Positions 32,791 through 43,529 of a stretch of DNA of 64,000 bases are shown here, one piece after another. Source of the DNA: Tenrec ecaudatus. Taxonomy: Eukaryota > Chordata > Mammalia > Afrosoricida > Tenrecidae. The stretch lies in contig NC_134534.1 in assembly GCF_050624435.1 (NCBI RefSeq), forward strand, positions 64,751,501-64,815,500, read 5' to 3'. Each line of letters begins with the position of its first letter. Position 1 is the stretch's first letter. A model generated the notes under the pieces. That model ran no database searches. It was not told the DNA's origin and saw only the letters and a program-made list of their open reading frames with translations. A program made the translations under genes and the position numbers.

Positions 32791-33426
32791 ACTTTACAGA
32801 ACTCATCCTATAGACAGTGGTAAAATCATTTTTAATTTTCTGAATAAAACAGCTGAGGTGGAAAATTAGCTGGATTTACTCCACAATATACACTAGCCAA
32901 TGTTACCCTGAATTCCTAAGAACATCACGGTCGCCTGCACATCTACGTCTATGAAAGTACTCAGACTCGGCCCAGTAAGGGTGAGTGACCTCGAAATGGC
33001 ATTCTAAAGAGTCCTTTTAAGAGCAAATATCTTACTCATGGGTTTAAATTAGCACAAGCTGTTGCTGTAATAAGAAGTTGTTTGTTTTTTCAATCAAGTG
33101 TCAACAGAAATTCCAGGAACCAGACACTACTATTTGGCTCCATGCCCATTCTTGTCATGCTGTAGAAATGGTCCCAGTGGGCAGAATGTCTCAGAAAGTT
33201 AATCGGATGCCCATGAAAGATGCCCTGTCTGTGCTGGGTGGGACACCCTCTGCTGGACATGCCATTTCCTCTGAAAGGCAAAATCCCTGTAGCTTTTACC
33301 TCTTGACTGTATTTACTTTTAACATTGCCCTAGTTTACCTACCAGTGTTTAGGGAGTCCTGTACTCAGCATGCTTTTACTATAATCAAAGTATTGCCATT
33401 TGAAAACAACAACAACAACTGGTACA
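32791..33426. other. LY96 intron 1, nothing recognised
   Basis: An open frame of about 130 codons exists on the plus strand here, but its amino acids show no family I know and there is no conserved context. Treated as chance. Confidence 0.4.
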
Positions 33427-33512
33427 AAGAGGTCAAGTACTTTGCGCAACACCACACAGCCAGTAGGTCACGTAGCTAGTTAACAGCAGAACCAGGCGTG
33501 CATCTGTTAAAT
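33427..33512 (-). mobile_element. MIR SINE
   Basis: 'gaggtcaagtactttgcgcaac' then 'cacacagccagtaggtcacg' is the antisense MIR core (sense: TGTGTGACCTTGGGCAAGT). Ancient. Confidence 0.75.
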
Positions 33513-33965
33513 AGGACAATTAAAACGGACTTCTTTCTTAGGTTTCGTAGTTCATCTAATCCGCAGAACCAGTGGTGAGAAGTGTGTGGTTTGCACCAGT
33601 TCTGCAGAACTGATACCTAATTTTTTGTTGAGTTCAGCAACCCTTGTTGTTCAAATGGCACTTGGTAGGCGGCTGGGCAGCCCCCAATGTGGAAACCACA
33701 ATTTACATTCCTTAGTCGTTTTTAATATTCATCTGCACAATAGCATATTCGAAGCACTGGTAGTAATATCCATTCCACCCATAGGTATGAAAAATTAAAT
33801 GGAACTATGTGTGTAATATTTACTTATTCATTTCAAAACTCATTATACTTTTGATGAAATACTACATTTTTATTCCCTCGTATTTGCTATTTCAGTAAAC
33901 AAATATATAACAAGGAGAAAAGTGCCCAAAAATAAAAATACATTAAATATAAAAAGATTTCTATG

Positions 33966-34032
33966 CCTGATATAATTGATGTATGGAATATTATAAGAGC
34001 TGTAAGAGCCACCAATAAAATGATTTTTAAAA
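33966..34032 (+). mobile_element. LR1 terminal fragment
   Basis: Only the last roughly 65 bp of LR1. It carries variants ('ggaat', 'tataagagct') that are shared with the copy at 34675-34950 but not with other LR1 copies. Confidence 0.7.
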
Positions 34033-34164
34033 AGAAAGAAAATGAAATTGCAAATAAATAAGAAAAGAAGCAAAATGAAATTTCAAGCCAAATAAATAAA
34101 TTAAAATATTTCAAATCATTATTTAAAAATACATCTAAACCCAAAAGGAAGCAATGTGAAAGGA

Positions 34165-34330
34165 AATATCTTAAATAACAGTTATATTGGGTTTGTCGGG
34201 TTTTACTTCATATATTTCACTAATATTTTAACTTTCTTATGTATAACTTAGTTTTGTGTACCTCTTTTATTGTTCTTATTTAATTATTTCCTGTGTGGAA
34301 TAATAAACTACATTTCAGAAAAAGAGAAAG
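34165..34330 (+). repeat. local duplication, copy A
   Basis: 'aataacagttatattggg' through 'gttttgtgtacctc' and 'ttgttcttatttaattatt' aligns with 34970-35099 plus 36197-36240. Both copies are preceded by an LR1 tail with the same private variants, which points to a segmental duplication. Confidence 0.55.
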
Positions 34331-34674
34331 TGCCGAACAACCAGAGGAAGACTGTCGTTCCTTTCAGTGTTGTGTTATGGCCCAAATTCCCATGAGATGT
34401 TATGAGTGAATTCTACAACTCCTGAAAGTTTTCAAAAGGCTAAAAATATTGTTTGTCAGACCAACTGCTATAACTTCAGCAGTAGCAGAAAGGGGTTTTT
34501 CAAGATGAACATAATATGTTCAGAAAAGTCATTTAACTGTTCTAATCTACTAAACACAACGACTATTGCCCAAATGCCTACCTCAACAGTGAAAAGTGGA
34601 AAAGGATAAATCACACAGCCCATGATGCTTAGATAAAATCAAAGAATCTTGCAAGTAAGGACTCCAATCAAAAA

Positions 34675-34950
34675 TATGGAAAGACACCACCTCCCGCCAG
34701 GGGATGAACAACAGAAATGTGAATGAAGGGAGACAGCAGTTAGTGTAAGATATGAAAACAATAATAATGTATTATTTATCAAGGGGTCACAAGGTGGGGG
34801 AGAGGGAGGGGAAAAAGAAGAGCTGATACCAAGGGCTCAAATAGAAAGTTAATGTTTAGAAAATGATAATGCAACATATGCACAAATATGTTTGATACAA
34901 TTGATATATGGAATGCTATAAGAGCTATAAGAGCCCCAGTAAAATGGGAA
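34675..34950 (+). mobile_element. LR1 3' end fragment
   Basis: 'aggggatgaacaacagaaatg', 'gaagggagacagcag', 'gataccaagggctcaaat' and the tail 'aagagccccagtaaaatgg'. Confidence 0.85.
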
Positions 34951-35099
34951 AAAAGAATATGGAATGAGATATCTCCAATATGGTAATATCATTAATAACA
35001 GTTTTATTGTTTTGTCAAGTATTGTTTAATATTTTCATTAACATGTTTAACTCTTTCTTATAATATAATCTAGTGTTGTGTATCACTATAATTGTTCTT

Positions 35100-36196
35100 T
35101 TTTTATTAAATACTTTCATTGGGGGCTCTTACATCTCCCATCACAATCCACACATTCATCCAACGTGTTAAGCACATTTGCACAAATGCTGCCATCATCA
35201 TTTTCTTTCTATTTGAGCCCTTGATATCAGCTCCTCACTTTCCCCTCCCTCCCCTGCCCGCCTTCCCTCATGAACCTTGGACAAGTTATATATTATTATT
35301 TTCATATCTTACATCATCCTCTGTCACCCTTCACCCACTTTTCCGTTGTTTGTCCCCCTGGGAGGGGGTTATATGTTAATCCTTGTGATCAATTCCCCCT
35401 TTCTCCCCTCACCTTCCCCTTATCCTCCTGGTATCTCTATTCTCATTGTTGGCCCTGATGGGTTTATCTATCCTGGATTCCCTGGGTTTCTGGCTCTTAT
35501 CTGCAGCAGTGTGCATGTTCTGGTCTAATTTGATTTGTAAGGTAGAATTGAGGTCATGATAGTTAGGGGAAGGAAGCATTAAAGAACTAGAGGAAAATTG
35601 TGTGTTTCATTTACTAAACCAGCATGAAGGCTGAACATGATGGTGTGACAACAGGAAAGTAAAAGGAAAGAAAGGAAAGAACCAGGAGGCAAAGGAAATT
35701 TATAGAGGTCTAAATACAGGCATTTACATATGTAAATATATTTATATATAACAAGAGGGGAATAGATCTATGTACTTCTATCTATATGTTAGGAAGTAAG
35801 GTTGCAGACAGACATTGGGCCTCAATTCAAGTACTCCCGCAACATAAGAACACTTCATTCTAATAATCTGGCATTCTGTGATGCTCACCTTCCCGACCAA
35901 CATGACCGCTGAAGACAAAATGGGTGCATAAGCAAATGTGGTGAAGAAAGCTGATGGTGCCTGGCTATCGAAAGATATAGTGTCTGGAGTCCTAAAGGCT
36001 TGAAGATAAACAAGTGGCCATCTAAGTGAGAAGCAACAAAGTCCACGTGCAAGAAGTACGCCAGCCTATGTGATCACAAGGTATCGATGGAATCAGGTAT
36101 TAGGCATCTAAGACCCAGAACAAAATCATACCCAATGTAAATGTGTGGAGTTAAGACCGAAAGCCCATCTGTAGACAATTGGATATCCCCTCACAG
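35100..36196 (-). mobile_element. LR1 retroposon with 5' inversion
   Basis: 35100-35618 is the LR1 3' half on the minus strand. 35619-36196 is an upstream LR1 part on the plus strand, ending at 'gacaattggatatcccctcac'. The whole is flanked by a perfect 10 bp repeat aattgttctt (35090-35099, 36197-36206). This is the structure produced by twin priming during L1 target-primed reverse transcription. Confidence 0.85.
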
Positions 36197-36424
36197 AATT
36201 GTTCTTATTTAACTATTAACTGTATGCAGGAATAAGTTACCTTTTGATATATCTTTTTTACTTAAAACAGTCATTAAGGCATCGAACCAGTTGTTAAATT
36301 ATTTGAATCCCGCCACTGCATGGAACCATATATTAATTGTAAAAAGCCTGACCCAAACTGCAAAAGCCAGCCAGAAACTGCTATAGAGAATAGAAAATTT
36401 GTCTTAGAAAATATTTAAAAACGT

Positions 36425-36632
36425 TTCACTGTCATCAACTGAACTCTGAATCATGGCCACCCAATAGGGCAGGGTAGAGTCATCCATTCTTGTGGGTTTC
36501 TCAAACTGTAACGCTTTATGGGAGTAGAAAGCCTCATCGTTCCCCACAGAAAGGATAATGGTTTCAAACTACTGCTGCCCTTGAGGTTAGCAGCCCACAC
36601 ACAACCACTCCCACAAGGCTCCCTTATTAAAT
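36425..36632 (-). mobile_element. AfroSINE
   Basis: 'cactgtcatcaactgaactctg', 'cagggtagagtcatcc', 'tatgggagtagaaagcctc' and 'ggttagcagccca'. Minus strand. Confidence 0.85.
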
Positions 36633-36704
36633 TAGTTTAACACTGCTAGAAATGAATACCTGCCAAACTATTCTCTTCAAAAAAAGTCTCCTGGTTCCAG
36701 GTGA

Positions 36705-36818
36705 GTCAAACCAAAATTCATTGCCATCAAGTAGCTTCTGACTAAGTGAGCCTTTAAGACAGAGCAGAACTGTCCCTTTGCGTTTCCAAGGTTATAAATC
36801 TGCCTGGTAACAACAAGT
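36705..36818 (-). mobile_element. AfroSINE fragment
   Basis: 'ttcattgccatcaagtagc', 'agacagagcagaactgtccc' and 'tttccaaggttataaatctg'. 3' half only, minus strand. Confidence 0.75.
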
Positions 36819-36879
36819 CTCCCCTTTCTCCGCTGATTTGGAGGTGACCAACCCAACACATCATTCACAATGCCTGCCG

Positions 36880-37205
36880 CCAGCGCTCACATTCTTAGCA
36901 ACCAGGCTAGAAGTAGTCGAATATCAGCTGACCTCAGGAAAGGCTCCCGGGAAGGCTGGGTTCAGTCAGTCATGTTAAGATTAGCCAATGGCCAATGTCA
37001 TTTCTCCTATCTCTTCTCTCTTTTTTTTTTTTTTAAGTTTTAGAAGCAGGCTTTATTGAGAAGCTTGCGAGCGAGCAGGCCTATCTCTTCTCTTTATAAG
37101 CCTCCTTGTATCTAGTTTCTTCGAGCCAGGGCCTTTTCTGCAATTAAAAGCGTCTCTCTATATGCCACATGGAATAACTGCGCAGAATAAATCTAATGTT
37201 CAGAT
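36880..37205 (+). mobile_element. LTR-like fossil with U3/R layout
   Basis: 'ctttataagcctccttgtatc' followed by 'ttctgcaattaaaagcgtctc' is a TATA plus downstream arrangement typical of a retroviral LTR, ending near 'gaataaatctaatgttc'. It carries a 60 bp retroposed insertion. Family unknown. Confidence 0.45.
37020..37079 (-). mobile_element. 60 bp retroposed poly(A) RNA end
   Basis: On the minus strand it reads 'gcctgctcgctcgcaagctt', then 'ctcaataaagcctgcttc', then 'taaaactt' and a run of about 14 A. A perfect 14 bp duplication (cctatctcttctct, 37006-37019 and 37080-37093) flanks it. This is a tiny retrocopy of the 3' end of a polyadenylated RNA, made by LINE machinery. The sequence style suggests an LTR-terminated transcript as source (inference). 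Confidence 0.75.
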
Positions 37206-37703
37206 TTGGTGAGATTTGATTATTTTTTAAGACATCCAGTTAGGGATATGATCCCAAGAGTCCTAAAAAAAATTTTTTAAATCCTAGTCCTGAGCAGAAA
37301 ACCTGAGGAGGCGGCTAGGACTGCTTTTACTTCCTCAAGAGGAAAAACCAGTTCCTCCTGGGGCTGAGGCAAACACTCAGGAGCCGACAATGCTACTGAA
37401 ACTGGGGAGAATGCGAACCTGAGCTGAAGGGTGAGAGAGTTGACCGAAGAAAACAACAGAAGCATTTGGAAGTCAAGTGCAACAAAATTTAGAGAGATCT
37501 GTGAGCCTTTCAGGACTAGAGAGGGGATCTCCCCCTCCCCCTCCCTCCCCGCCCCTTCGGGGGCAGTTACCTGTCATCACATTTCCCAACAGCGCTGGCT
37601 GGAACGCAGACCTGTTTCCTGTGGCCTGGCCAGGCAGAGGATGGTGGCTGGGGAAATTCACCACTGAAAAACGAAAGCCATTTGTCGCCGCTGTTTTACT
37701 TAC

Positions 37704-37815
37704 CACAGTAGCTGTACCAAACACTCAAATCGGTGGAGTTGCAGACCCAGTGTAACTCCCTGGGCTCAGTCGTTATGGAAGAAAACAGGGTGGAGAAAAG
37801 CATAAATGGAAACAT
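37704..37815 (-). CDS. LY96: LY96 (MD-2) exon 1, residues 1-37, signal peptide
   Basis: The start codon is at 37815 (context aggcATGt, G at -3) and the exon ends at the donor TGTG|gtaagt. It encodes MFPFMLFSTLFSSI, then TTEPRELHWVCNSTD and LSVWYSYC, matching human MLPFLFFSTLFSSI...VCNSSD...YTYC position by position. Residues 1-16 form the secretion signal. Cys25 and Cys37 are present and N26-S-T is the conserved glycosylation site. MD-2 is secreted or TLR4-bound and presents LPS lipid A. The last base of the exon plus AT of exon 2 completes Asp38, as in human. TMEM70 lies upstream on the same strand. Confidence 0.95.
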
Positions 37816-37960
37816 GCCTGAATGAAGTTTCCAAAACTTTTCAAATGAAAGGAAGCTTGGTAACTAATCATCAGATTCTTCTCTGTCACTCTGAGCAGAA
37901 AATACACTTAGTCATCTCTCACGTGATTCCTTAGTTCCTGGTCAACAAGTGCCTCTATTT
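37816..37960 (-). promoter_or_regulatory. probable LY96 5' UTR and proximal promoter
   Basis: The region just upstream of the LY96 start has, on the minus strand, a purine-rich AGGAAG-type motif seen as 'gaaaggaagctt' on the plus strand near 37850 (possible ETS/PU.1 site) and 'gatgactaagtg' near 37905 (AP-1-like). There is no CpG island and no clear TATA box. Roles are inferred from position and motif only. Confidence 0.35.
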
Positions 37961-38085
37961 TTTTTTGTATGTCTGTGTTTTTAATATTTAGGCACTTCCT
38001 GTAAGGAGCGGGGGAGGAAAATGATTTAGAATTTATTCTTTTTGAACACTTGATGCAAATGAGAGTGTCTGGCGCTTTAATAACA

Positions 38086-38167
38086 AAACACTTCCTGGTC
38101 GTCCATTCTACATCTCAACAGTGCTCCCTTGCATTTGCAATGCAGGTCTATTCTCTTTATACAACAG
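38086..38167. repeat. 82 bp direct repeat, left copy
   Basis: Identical over 82 bp to 39469-39550 (starts aaacacttcctggtcgtcc, ends ctctttatacaacag). The two copies bracket a 1.3 kb block. Confidence 0.95.
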
Positions 38168-38574
38168 GAGGGATTCAAGTCATGTTCCTCCAAAATTATT
38201 ATTATTATTATTTTAGATCATTTTATTAGGGGATCATACAACTCTTATCACAATCCATACATACATGAATTGTGTAAAGCACATTTGTACATTCATTACC
38301 TTCATCATTCTCAAAGCATTTGCTCTCCACAATAGTGATATAACTTCCAGCATATCAGCAAAACACCTCAATACAGCAAACAAAGGGAGAATCAATACAG
38401 CAAACAAAGGGAGAATCAAGATTATCAGTTGTACACCAAGGTCAACTGGAATAACAAAGTCCAGAAAGGCAATGTTCTACATCTTACTTTGTTGAGCAGT
38501 GATTGGAATCTTAAAGCCAATGAGCAGTCATTTAAGGTGCAGCTATGGTCCCTCCTTCTTTAAAGGAAGGATGA

Positions 38575-39145
38575 CTAAAAAAACAGAAAATTCATGGACA
38601 CAATTAATATAGGGAACTAATGATCCATGTGAACATCAGTCTCCATGACCCTGAGACCCGACAACTTCTCTGAAAGTGATTACATTAGAAGGTTCTGGGG
38701 AGAGTGGGAGAAAATGTGGAACGAAACTAAAACTCATTTAAAAAGACAAGACTTACTGATCAGTTAGAGGTTGGTGGAACTCCCAAAATTAAGGCCTTTA
38801 GTCTCAAGTAAAGTCTGGAAATTGAACTCACCCCCGTAGCTCAAATTTCAGCTAAACAATACACATGTATATAAAGGGACTGATAACATTAATGATGCCC
38901 ACACACCTTAGAATAACCAACCATTTGAGATCAAAAGTACAGCATTCACCAAAGGACAAAGTTCAGAAGGGCTAGGAAAGAAGGAGGAATGGGAACAGGA
39001 AGCACAGGGAGGAACTGGGATAAGTGATATTATATTGAAGGGATTGCAATAGATGACATGGAACAAAAAGGGTATGAATTGCTAAATGGGAAACCAATCT
39101 GCTCTGTAAATCTAACTTAAAAATGGAGGCATAATAAAATCATTT
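38575..39145 (+). mobile_element. LR3 retroposon
   Basis: Ordered words shared with 15085-15380: 'gattacattagaaggttctgg', 'gagtgggagaaaatgtgg', 'agacaagacttactgatcag'. It continues with 'gaatgggaacaggaagcacaggg' and ends 'ctctgtaaatctaacttaaa' then 'ataataaaatc'. Non-coding. Confidence 0.65.
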
Positions 39146-39149
39146 TTAA

Positions 39150-39445
39150 TTTCTATTCCCATTGGTAACTACAGTTATCAGCTAAATATTTATCCTCCAG
39201 ATTATTTGTCAACGATAAACTTAATTTTAAATCTTGATCCAACTTTGTATATCTAAAGTAAATTTTACTTGATCATAGCTGACCAATTTTATTGATCATT
39301 CCAATTATATATGAATTGTTGAATACAATATTGTTGATGATTTTTGCATCTATGCTCATGAGCATTATTGCTCTATTGTTCCCTTTTCTTGTAAGGTCTT
39401 TGTTGGATTTTGATATTAAGTCATATTGGTCTCATTGAATAAAGT
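39150..39445 (-). mobile_element. L1 LINE ORF2 fragment
   Basis: 'attgttgatgatttttgcatctatgctcatgag', 'cccttttcttgtaaggtctttg' and 'gttggattttgatattaag' are the antisense of the conserved L1 reverse transcriptase region. Broken fragment. Confidence 0.65.
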
Positions 39446-39468
39446 GTTTCTTAAACTTCAAAAAAAAC

Positions 39469-39550
39469 AAACACTTCCTGGTCGTCCATTCTACATCTCA
39501 ACAGTGCTCCCTTGCATTTGCAATGCAGGTCTATTCTCTTTATACAACAG
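39469..39550. repeat. 82 bp direct repeat, right copy
   Basis: Exact duplicate of 38086-38167. Confidence 0.95.
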
Positions 39551-39604
39551 ATTCTCAAGTAGCCCAGAAACCCGGGTCTAGAGAGCTGACCTGAACTCCC
39601 TCCC

Positions 39605-39760
39605 AAACCCAATCAAACCCACTGCAATCAGAGCAACCCTAAGTAAGGTTCCCAAGACAGTAAATCTTTACCCAAGCTTCACCTTTCTCCCACAGAGCAA
39701 CTGGTGGATTTGAGTCTCACACCGTGTGGTGAGCAGCCCCATGCTCATCACCTGGGTCTC
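39605..39760 (-). mobile_element. AfroSINE
   Basis: 'aaacccactgcaatcagagcaac', 'gacagtaaatctttaccc' and 'ctttctcccacagagcaactgg'. Minus strand. Confidence 0.65.
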
Positions 39761-40217
39761 ACGCAAATGATTTCTGCCCAGTAACAGGTTCACTCTGTAT
39801 TACAGCCTAAATTCTATGCACGGGGTATTTAGGAGGCCATGGTTTACAGAGGGAGCCCTAAATCCATTGGTGAGTCTCTGCATAGTCTCAGCTTCTATGT
39901 GAGTTCTTTCTAACCATAGGCCACAGTGTGAAAAGGTTTGCCCTCTAGCAGAGTGTGTTCGAAAGTAGATGACTGCCTGTGCCCTAGCCAGTCCTGGGCG
40001 GGGCAGCCCCTACTCGCAAGGATGGCCTGAGTGTACCCATGGGGAAATCAGGGTACTAGGACCACACAGTCGTGAGTCCTAGCCTGCCTGCCTTGGTCAG
40101 AGGGCTGTAAACAAATCTTGTAAGCATTTCTAATCTTTAATAGTGTAGGCATCCTGATCATAGTCACTTTTCCACTTCTGGAATCTCAACTACAATTGTC
40201 ATGAATGGATCTGCTGC
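39761..40217. other. intergenic sequence, nothing recognised
   Basis: Between LY96 and the next LTR. No gene or familiar repeat that I can support. Confidence 0.4.
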
Positions 40218-40702
40218 TGTGTTAGGCCGGGTTGACTAGAGAAAAAAATCCAGAGACATTTATAAATGTGTAAGAGAGGGCTTTATGGCAAAGAGAAATT
40301 GTATATTGAGAAACATCCCAGCCCAGTTCAGATCAAGTCAATAAGTCCAATATTAGCCCCCATGTCCAATACTAGTCCATAAATTCCTCTTGAGACTCAC
40401 ACAGCACATGCGATGATACCAAATGCGGAAGATCACTGGCCAGTGGCGGATCCAGTGGCAGTGGAAGCATCTCAGGCCTGGTGCAGGTCTCATGTGGCTC
40501 CTCGCAGTCCAGGGCTCTGGCTGTCATCAGCGTGTCCATGTGACTTGTCAACAGGAATGTCTCACATAGAGAGTGTGTGGTCCTCTTCCTAGGACAAAAA
40601 GATGAAGTTCCCAGAATCCTCCTGGTGGGTGTGACCTTGTGACCCCATCACCAGGCTAAACTCCATCCCTTAGCTCAAGTTGACAGATTATGTAGCTGCC
40701 AC
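40218..40702 (-). mobile_element. MaLR-like solo LTR
   Basis: Plus-strand text runs from 'tgtgttaggccgggttgact' to 'gattatgtagctgcca'. It shares 'gatcaagtcaataagtccaat' and 'agtccataaattcctcttgag' with the other reverse LTRs. Fossil. Confidence 0.75.
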
Positions 40703-41009
40703 CTCTGCCAATCGTGATTTTGTGACAGTTGCCTTTGTTCTCCATAGCCTATTGAAGTGAGTGTGTGACTGAGAATCCTTGGATACCATTATGGCCTTGA
40801 GTTGATGGTCTCCCTCATCTGGATGATTTATCTTTGTCCTTTTTAAGATTTAATAAAGGTGTCTGTGTAAATTATATTTTAATTGGGGGGTGTCTTTTTT
40901 CCTCCTAAAACAAGTCACATAGTAGGCTCGGGCTGGATTATGCCTATGACGTAGGATACTTGCTGTGACTGTGAGTGTGGGATTTACCAATACTTTGCTT
41001 CTTTTTTTT

Positions 41010-42729
41010 AAAACATTGTATGAGGGGCTTATACAACTCATATCACAATCCATAAATACATCAATTGTGTAAAGCACTTTTTTACATTCTTTGCCTTCAT
41101 CATTCTCAAAACATTTGCTCTCTACTTAAGCCCCTGGCATCAACTCCTCATTTTCCCCCTCCCTCCCCACTCCCTCCTCCCTCATGAACCCATGATAATT
41201 TATAAATTGTTATTTTGTCATATCTTGCCCTGTCCAACGCCTCCCTTGACCCACTTTTCTGTTGTCCGTCCCCCAGGGAGGAGGTCACATGTAGATCCTT
41301 GTAATCACTTCCTCCTTTCCAACCCACCCTCCCTCTACCCTCCCAGCATCACCACTCTCACCACTGGTCCTGAAGGGATCATCTGCCCTGGATTCCCTGT
41401 GTTTTCAGTTCCTATCTGTACCACTGTACGTCCTCTGGTCTAGCCAGATTTGTAAGGTAGAATTGGGATCATGATAGTGGGGGGCAGGTAAGGGGAGAAA
41501 CATTTAGGAACTAGAGGAAAGTTGTATGTTTAATCATTGCTACACTGCACCCTAACTGGCTCATCTCCTCCCCACATCCCTTCCATAAGGGGATGTCCAA
41601 TTGCCTACAGTTGGGCTTTGGGTCTCCCCCTTTATTCACAATGATATGAATGTTGTTCTGATGATGCCTGATACCTTCGACACCTCATGATCGCACAAGC
41701 TGGTGTACTTCTTCCATGTGGGCTTTGTTGCTTCTGAGCTAGATAACCACTTGTTTACCTTCAAGCCTTTAAGATCCCAGATACTATATCTTTTGATAGC
41801 CGGGCACCATCAGCTTTCTTTACCACATTTGCTTATGCACCCGCTTTGGCTTAAGCGAGTGTGTCAGGAAGGTGAGCATCATAGAATGCCAATTTAATAG
41901 AACAAAGTATTCTTGCATTGAGGGAGTACTTGAGGGGAGGCCCAATGTCCCTCTGCTACCTTAATACTAAACCTATAAATATATGCACATAAATATATTT
42001 CCCCATTCTCATATATAAGTATATTTGCATATGTACATGCCTTTATTTAGACCTCTATAAATGCCCTTTGCCTCCTAGCTCTTTCCTCTATTTCCTTTTA
42101 CTTTCCTCTTGTCCCACTATCATGCTCAGTTTTCATTTGGGTTTCAGTAATTCCTCTTGGTTACATTACCCTTGATCACACCCTACCAGGTCTCCTACAC
42201 CCTCCTCACCACCGATTTGGATCACTTGTTGTTCCCTTGTCCCTGAGCTTGTTAACACCACTTCCTTTTTCCCCACATCCCCCTCTCCCACAACCCCCTG
42301 GAACTGTCAGTCCCGTTGTTTTCTCCTCCAGATTTTTCATCCAGCCTATCTTGTTTAGACGGACCTGCAGAGATAATAACATGCACAAAAACAAGACAGA
42401 GCAAAACCAAGCAAGAAAATAAAGCAAAACAACATCAAGCCAATGACAAAAAAACAACAACAAGAAAGAAAAGCTTGTAATTAGTTCAAGGACTAATTGG
42501 CCTTTAGGAGTGTTTTCTGGTCAAGTCTGACAGGGTGCCAACCCCTGGCCCCAAAGTCTATTTTTGGTATTCCCTGAGGACTTCATTGCTCTGTTCCCCT
42601 TGCTGCTCTGTTGCACGCCCTTAGTGTTTTGCCTCGGTGTGTTGGGATCAGATCAGGCAGAATTGCCACACTGTGTCTCCAGTGTTGTCCCCTGTAGGGC
42701 TATGAGTCAGTGAGGGATGTCTCATAGTG
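41010..42729 (-). mobile_element. LR1 retroposon, near full length
   Basis: The longest uninterrupted LR1 here, about 1.72 kb. Its minus-strand 3' end is at 41010 ('gtatgaggggcttatacaac' on the plus strand) and its 5' part reaches 'gtgttgtcccctgtagggc' at about 42700. All segments are collinear with 62596-64000 and 31460-32790. There is no ORF longer than chance. Confidence 0.88.
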
Positions 42730-43049
42730 GAATACTTTGTTTCTTACAAGGTTTGAGAATGTATTCATCTACCACAAAGTGCAGCTTAAGGAAATGTTTT
42801 GAACCCTAACAATAGTCATTATTCTGTGTGCAGTCTATATTTAATTTCAAAATTCTCACTTTGTTTTAGAAAAGTAACTTTGCCACTTGAAATTCCTTTG
42901 TAGGATATAGTGTTGAAATTGGGAGTCAAAATGGCATAACTCTATGTCTGGCTGGGTCCAAAGGAACCTAAAATTTAGAGGAAATGAATCAGGTTGGTAA
43001 AGGCATTGAACTATACCTCTTTTCCATTTCTAAAAAAGACAAAAACCAC

Positions 43050-43520
43050 ACTCTAATGCTAGCCCAAATTTAAAAAAAAACAGATAACAAATTCTGGAGA
43101 GGATGTGGAGCGATTGGAACGCATATACATTGTTGGTGGACTTGTAAATACATACAGCCACTGTAGAAAGCATTAAAGTCATACTTAAAGTAACTGGGAA
43201 TTGAAATCCCACATGACCCAGCAATACAACTATTAGGCATATAGCTAAAGAAATAAGAACTATAACAAATAACAACAACAACAAAGAAATAAGAAATATA
43301 ACATGAGTAGATGTATACTCTCCCATGTTCATAAAAGCACAATTCACAATAGCAAGAAACTGGAAGCAGCCCAAATGCCCAACAGTGGAAGAAGGGATGA
43401 AAAAACAATGGTATATACACATAATGGAATACTATGCATCCCTAACAAAGAGTGTTTAAAGCATGAACAACCTCACGACATGGAAGGACCTGGAAACGGA
43501 GAGGTTGGAAATGGAGACTC
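43050..43520 (+). mobile_element. L1 LINE, end of ORF2
   Basis: Sense L1 text: 'ggagaggatgtggagcgattgg', 'cccacatgacccagcaataca', 'cacaattcacaatagcaag', 'ctggaagcagcccaaatgcc', 'ggtatatacacataatgg'. This is the conserved C-terminal region of L1 ORF2. Broken and 5'-truncated. Confidence 0.85.
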
Positions 43521-43529
43521 GGAACAGAG

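Larger units (their letters stand above)
38168..39468 (+). mobile_element. 1.3 kb composite block ending in poly(A) signal and A-run
   Basis: Lies between the 82 bp direct repeats. It contains an antisense LR1 tail (38215-38335), a short TTA repeat, LR3 in sense (38575-39145) and an antisense L1 ORF2 segment (39150-39445). Its right end has AATAAA (39439-39444) followed about 17 bp later by an A-run. Together with the flanking duplication this looks like a retrocopy of a spliced or unspliced intergenic transcript, with an unusually long target duplication. A local assembly or tandem duplication error is an alternative. Confidence 0.5.

Noticed and set aside
33078-33479. 133-codon open frame
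   Set aside because: No recognisable protein features, it runs into an antisense MIR, and there is no splice or promoter support.
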